From JBFMGS01 sp040752635 (lineage in GTDB: Bacteria; Bacillota; SHA-98; UBA4971): DNA of 8,457 nucleotides. Below the pieces are notes generated by a model. That model made no database searches, was not told where the DNA came from, and was given only the letters and a program-made list of their open reading frames with translations. The translations under genes were made by a program, and so were the position numbers. Positions 6,241 through 8,457 of the stretch are shown here, in pieces. Positions within the stretch are counted from its first letter, which is position 1; each line of letters begins with the position of its first letter. The stretch covers positions 1 through 8,457 of the forward strand of contig JBFMGS010000075.1 in assembly GCA_040752635.1 (NCBI GenBank), given 5' to 3'.

Positions 6241-6621
6241 ATGCAGGTAGATCACAACATATCTGTTCCGCTTTACCAGCAGATCAAGAGCGTCTGGAAG
6301 GCACGAATAGAGAACGGGATCTTGCAGCCGGGAGACAGAATCCCTACTGAGAGGGAGCTCTGCGCTCTTTACAAGGTGAGCCAGATTACAGTGAAACAGG
6401 CGATCAGGGCCCTTGTGGCAGAAGGCTTGCTAGTGCGCCGACCTCGCACCGGCACTTACGTAGCCCAACCCAAGTTCAGGCAGCAGCTCCTCAAGCTTAC
6501 AAGCTTCTCCGAAGACATGAGGCAACGCGGCCTAACCCCCGGAGGGCACGTGATTTCGATGAACACTGAGCCGGCAGACGCTAAGGTAGCTGACGCCCTC
6601 AAGGTGCCCGAGGGGGAACCC
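6241..6621 (+). CDS. GntR-family regulator with UTRA effector domain, interrupted by the assembly gap
   Basis: The first 127 residues of a HutC-subfamily transcription factor. The winged helix-turn-helix spans about 9-75: PLYQQIK (9-15), the motif PGDRIPTERELCALYKVS (30-47), VKQAIRALVAEGLL (51-64) and the wing RPRTGTYVAQ (67-76). The UTRA ligand-binding domain begins near residue 86 with LTSFSEDMRQRGLTP, a typical entry. Such proteins are about 240 residues and often sense phosphosugars, for example GlcNAc-6-P or GlcN-6-P in NagR/DasR. Roughly 100 or more residues are missing in the run of N. ATG 6241 has AAGGAAGG about 5 nt upstream. The downstream kinase and SIS genes are its likely targets; the effector is inferred from this context only. 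Confidence 0.9.
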
Positions 6622-6721
6622 NNNNNNNNNNNNNNNNNNNNNNNNNNNNNNNNNNNNNNNNNNNNNNNNNNNNNNNNNNNNNNNNNNNNNNNNNNNNNNN
6701 NNNNNNNNNNNNNNNNNNNNN
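6622..6721. other. Assembly gap of exactly 100 N
   Basis: The run is exactly 100 N, the customary filler for a gap of unknown size. It falls inside the UTRA domain, so the distance and reading frame across it should not be trusted. About 300 nt would be needed to complete an average UTRA domain, and whole genes could be missing. Confidence 0.95.
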
Positions 6722-6751
6722 CGCCTGGAAGTGCATGTCCTTAGGTCCTAA
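6722..6751 (+). CDS. Possible C-terminal end of the GntR/UTRA protein after the gap
   Basis: The first frame after the gap reads RLEVHVLRS followed by TAA. A basic and beta-strand-like ending fits the last strand of a UTRA domain. It is only nine residues and could belong to a different gene lost in the gap. The other two frames stop at 6741-6743 and 6771-6773 with less plausible peptides. Confidence 0.3.
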   Translation, partial: RLEVHVLRS

Positions 6752-6774
6752 ACGTTGCATCAGGGGGTCGTGAA

Positions 6775-7767
6775 ATGGTCTGGCCGAGGCTGGTGGCCGC
6801 AGCCGATGGGGGCGGGACGAAAACCGTTTTTCTTATCGCAGATGAAAACGGCCGGGTGCTAGGGGCTGGCCGCGGGGGGCCTGTCAACGCCTTGTTTGTC
6901 CCGGAGGCGACGGCCCAGGAATCCCTTGCTGCTGCAGCGCGGGAGGCGCTTACAGCGGCGGGGTTCGGCGCCGGTCGCCCGGTTCTTGTAGACGCCCTGT
7001 ACGTCACCGCGCCGGGCGTAACCCGGGAATCGGTTGTCGGGTGCCTCAGCTCACTGGTACAGGCATCCGAGTTCACCCTTTCCAGCGATGCTTTGAGCGC
7101 TTTCATTGGAGCCCTGGTACAACGCTATGGGGTGGTCGCGCTGGCGGGGACGGGCTCGCTCGCGGTGGGTTTCACCCGCGGCGGACAGCGCCTTACGCTG
7201 GGAGGCTGGGGTCCGCTCCTCGGCGACGAAGGCAGCGCCTACGACATCGGCCTCAAGGCCCTGCGCGCGGTGGTGCGCGCCGAGGAAGGGCGATCTCAGC
7301 CGACGTCCCTCTCCACCTTAATTGCTGAGAAGTGGCGGCTTATCAGGACTAAAGACCTGGTGGAGCTCGTGTACCGGTGGGAGTCTCCGCGGGGGCGGAT
7401 CGCCGCCCTGGCTGAACTGGTAGCCAGCGCGGCGGAAGCCGGCGATATGGTGGCCCGCGGCATTCTTGAACAGGCAGGACGCGATCTCGGGGATCTGGCA
7501 GGGTATGTCCTCATCCGCTTGGGGCTTAAGGGGGAAGGGTGCCCCGTTGCGCTGACCGGAGGAGTGGCCAAGGCCGGGAGTGCCCTTCACGATGCGTTCG
7601 CCTCTTCTGTGCTCAAGTTCGATGATACTTGCCGGGTCGTCCGGGCTCGCTTCGCCCCGGCTGTCGGAACCCTGATCCTTGCTCTCGAAAGGATAGGCGT
7701 GACGGTAACGGCCGCGGTTCTGGATAATCTTGAGGCAGCGGCGAGGGAACTCTCCTACCTAAAGTGA
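6775..7767 (+). CDS. BadF/BadG/BcrA/BcrD-family ATPase, probable N-acetylglucosamine or N-acetylmuramate kinase
   Basis: A 330-residue ASKHA-fold sugar kinase expected to phosphorylate an amino sugar with ATP in the cytosol. PHOSPHATE-1 motif DGGGTKT is at 11-17. SSDALSAFIGA (103-113) carries the probable catalytic Asp105. PHOSPHATE-2 GTGSLAVG is at 125-132. GGWGPLLGDEGSAYDIG (143-159) is the signature of the N-acetylglucosamine kinase group, and the ADENOSINE motif LTGGVAKAGS is at 260-269. Length and motif order match bacterial GlcNAc/GlcN/MurNAc kinases of this family rather than the iron-sulfur benzoyl-CoA reductase activators, because no cluster-binding Cys pattern is seen. ATG 6775 follows CAGGGGG by about 8 nt. 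It lies between a UTRA-type GntR regulator and a SIS protein, which supports amino-sugar metabolism. Exact substrate is not determinable. Confidence 0.88.
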   Translation: MVWPRLVAAADGGGTKTVFLIADENGRVLGAGRGGPVNALFVPEATAQESLAAAAREALTAAGFGAGRPVLVDALYVTAPGVTRESVVGCLSSLVQASEFTLSSDALSAFIGALVQRYGVVALAGTGSLAVGFTRGGQRLTLGGWGPLLGDEGSAYDIGLKALRAVVRAEEGRSQPTSLSTLIAEKWRLIRTKDLVELVYRWESPRGRIAALAELVASAAEAGDMVARGILEQAGRDLGDLAGYVLIRLGLKGEGCPVALTGGVAKAGSALHDAFASSVLKFDDTCRVVRARFAPAVGTLILALERIGVTVTAAVLDNLEAAARELSYLK

Positions 7768-7780
7768 CAGGAATGGAGCA

Positions 7781-7927
7781 ATGATGTGGGACAACTCGTG
7801 GAGCCCCAGCGAGGTTGTTTACCCCACGGACGTTTATGATTATCACCTGTATAGCAACATGAACCTTGCTGGACCTTGCACTCACCCTCTAATGGAACAC
7901 ATACAATACAGTTACGTCAGGAGATGA
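7781..7927 (+). CDS. Short unknown open frame overlapping the next start codon
   Basis: An open frame of 48 codons (47 if ATG 7784 is used) begins 13 bp after the kinase stop. GGAG at 7775-7778 is well placed for ATG 7784. Its stop TGA (7925-7927) overlaps ATG 7924, giving an ATGA junction with the SIS gene's frame. The peptide is Trp/Tyr/His-rich, with MMWDNSWSPSEVV at the start and a THPLMEHIQYSYVRR end, and has no signal peptide or membrane helix. I do not recognise it. It could be a small protein, a leader that couples translation of the SIS gene, or a remnant of a larger gene. Its third-position GC is lower than in the flanking genes. Confidence 0.35.
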   Translation: MMWDNSWSPSEVVYPTDVYDYHLYSNMNLAGPCTHPLMEHIQYSYVRR

Positions 7928-7935
7928 TAGGCCCT

Positions 7936-8457
7936 ATGCTAGGTATTGAGTATCTGAGATCGCTTCGGGCGGTGCTTGACAGGATCGAGCAGACACAATC
8001 CGAAAACCTTGCGCTTGCAGCAGACATTATCGCAGACTGCGTAAGCCGTGGCGGAGCCGTGCACCTCATGGATACCGGCCACCTTCTCATGCACGAAATG
8101 TTCGGGCGCACCGGGGGCCTCATGCTCCTTCGGCCCGTGAAGATCGCGATAGAAGTGGAAAATCCCGGTCCTCAGCGTCCAGATAAGCGGAAGGCCAAGG
8201 TCTACCTGGACGAGATCCCGGGCTTGCCCCAATTCGTCTTCGACAGAAGCAACATTTTCCCCGGCGACGTCCTCATCATCGGGTCCGTCTCCGGAAAGAA
8301 TGCGCTTCCTGTGGGGCTTGCGCTTCTGGCGCGGGAGCAAGGCGTGAAAGTCGTAGCCCTAACTTCGAAGGCGTACTCCGAGGCCCTGACCTCGCGGCAC
8401 CCTTCCGGAAAGAAGCTGTATGAAGTGGCCGACGTGGTTCTGGACAACTGCGGGGTC
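7936..8457 (+). CDS. SIS-domain phosphosugar-binding protein (UPF0309-like), C-terminus off the right edge
   Basis: 174 residues of a sugar isomerase (SIS) domain protein resembling the UPF0309 group. The N-terminal helix MLGIEYLRSLRAVLDRIEQT precedes the Rossmann-like fold. VHLMDTGHLLMHEMFGRTGGL begins near residue 42, SVSGKNALPVGLAL is at 117-130, and TSRHPSGKKLYEVADVVLDN is at 152-171, close to the family's conserved C-terminal block. The SIS fold binds phosphosugars, either to isomerise them, to cleave MurNAc-6-P ethers, or to regulate. In the first loop the usual GTGHS-type signature is DTGHLL, so the sugar-phosphate pocket may differ. AGGAG (7919-7923) is 12 nt from ATG 7936 but abuts in-frame ATG 7924, so 7936 is preferred. 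It is downstream of the kinase and probably in the same operon. Confidence 0.85.
   Translation, partial: MLGIEYLRSLRAVLDRIEQTQSENLALAADIIADCVSRGGAVHLMDTGHLLMHEMFGRTGGLMLLRPVKIAIEVENPGPQRPDKRKAKVYLDEIPGLPQFVFDRSNIFPGDVLIIGSVSGKNALPVGLALLAREQGVKVVALTSKAYSEALTSRHPSGKKLYEVADVVLDNCGV

Noticed and set aside
6722..6744. Continuation of the GntR frame across the N run as PGSACP then stop.
   Set aside because: The frame across a filler gap is meaningless, and the result would truncate the UTRA domain.
1..8457. CRISPR arrays, tRNA or rRNA genes, insertion sequences, attachment sites and replication origins.
   Set aside because: No regularly spaced repeats, cloverleaf patterns, transposase motifs or paired terminal repeats were seen on reading both strands.

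Overview
The window looks like a moderately GC-rich chromosome fragment from a Bacillota (Firmicutes) lineage, probably a draft or metagenome scaffold, since it contains a run of exactly 100 N. The placement rests on a MerR-type GlnR encoded directly upstream of a class I-alpha glutamine synthetase, a consensus sigma-A promoter overlapping a perfect GlnR/TnrA-type operator, and strong GGAGG-type ribosome binding sites. No species can be named from the sequence.

Left half (1-4655), all on the minus strand. Reading in the direction of transcription from about 4600 downward: a promoter and GlnR operator (4604-4655), glnR (4570-4163), glnA (4147-2816), and nadE encoding an ammonia-dependent NAD synthetase (2800-2024). 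The spacers are 15 bp each, and a factor-independent terminator follows at about 1865-1826. This is a compact nitrogen-assimilation operon: GlnR senses nitrogen status through glutamine synthetase, GlnA makes glutamine from ammonia, and NadE uses ammonia to amidate deamido-NAD. Beyond the terminator is a second minus-strand pair, a single-domain cupin (1734-1384) and an unusually long iron-containing alcohol dehydrogenase-like protein (1351 to beyond position 1). The latter has a large insertion with an internal 24-bp tandem duplication, and Gln in place of one metal-binding His.

Middle (4656-5153): about 500 bp between the divergent blocks with no recognisable gene. It contains a 9-bp inverted repeat and several TGTCA/TGACA half-sites.

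Right half (5154-8457), all on the plus strand: a calcineurin-like metallophosphoesterase, an AT-rich regulatory patch with a perfect 13-bp palindrome, a GntR/UTRA regulator cut by the assembly gap, a BadF/BcrA-type N-acetylhexosamine kinase, a 47-48 codon unknown open frame, and a SIS-domain protein that runs off the right edge. The regulator, kinase and SIS protein together suggest an amino-sugar (GlcNAc/MurNAc-type) uptake or recycling locus controlled by a phosphosugar-responsive GntR protein. The metallophosphoesterase is next to this locus but separated from it by the AT-rich patch. I found no CRISPR array, tRNA, rRNA, transposase or clear mobile element. The window is mostly familiar functions; the oddities are the dehydrogenase, the nadE linkage, the small open frame and the regulatory palindromes.
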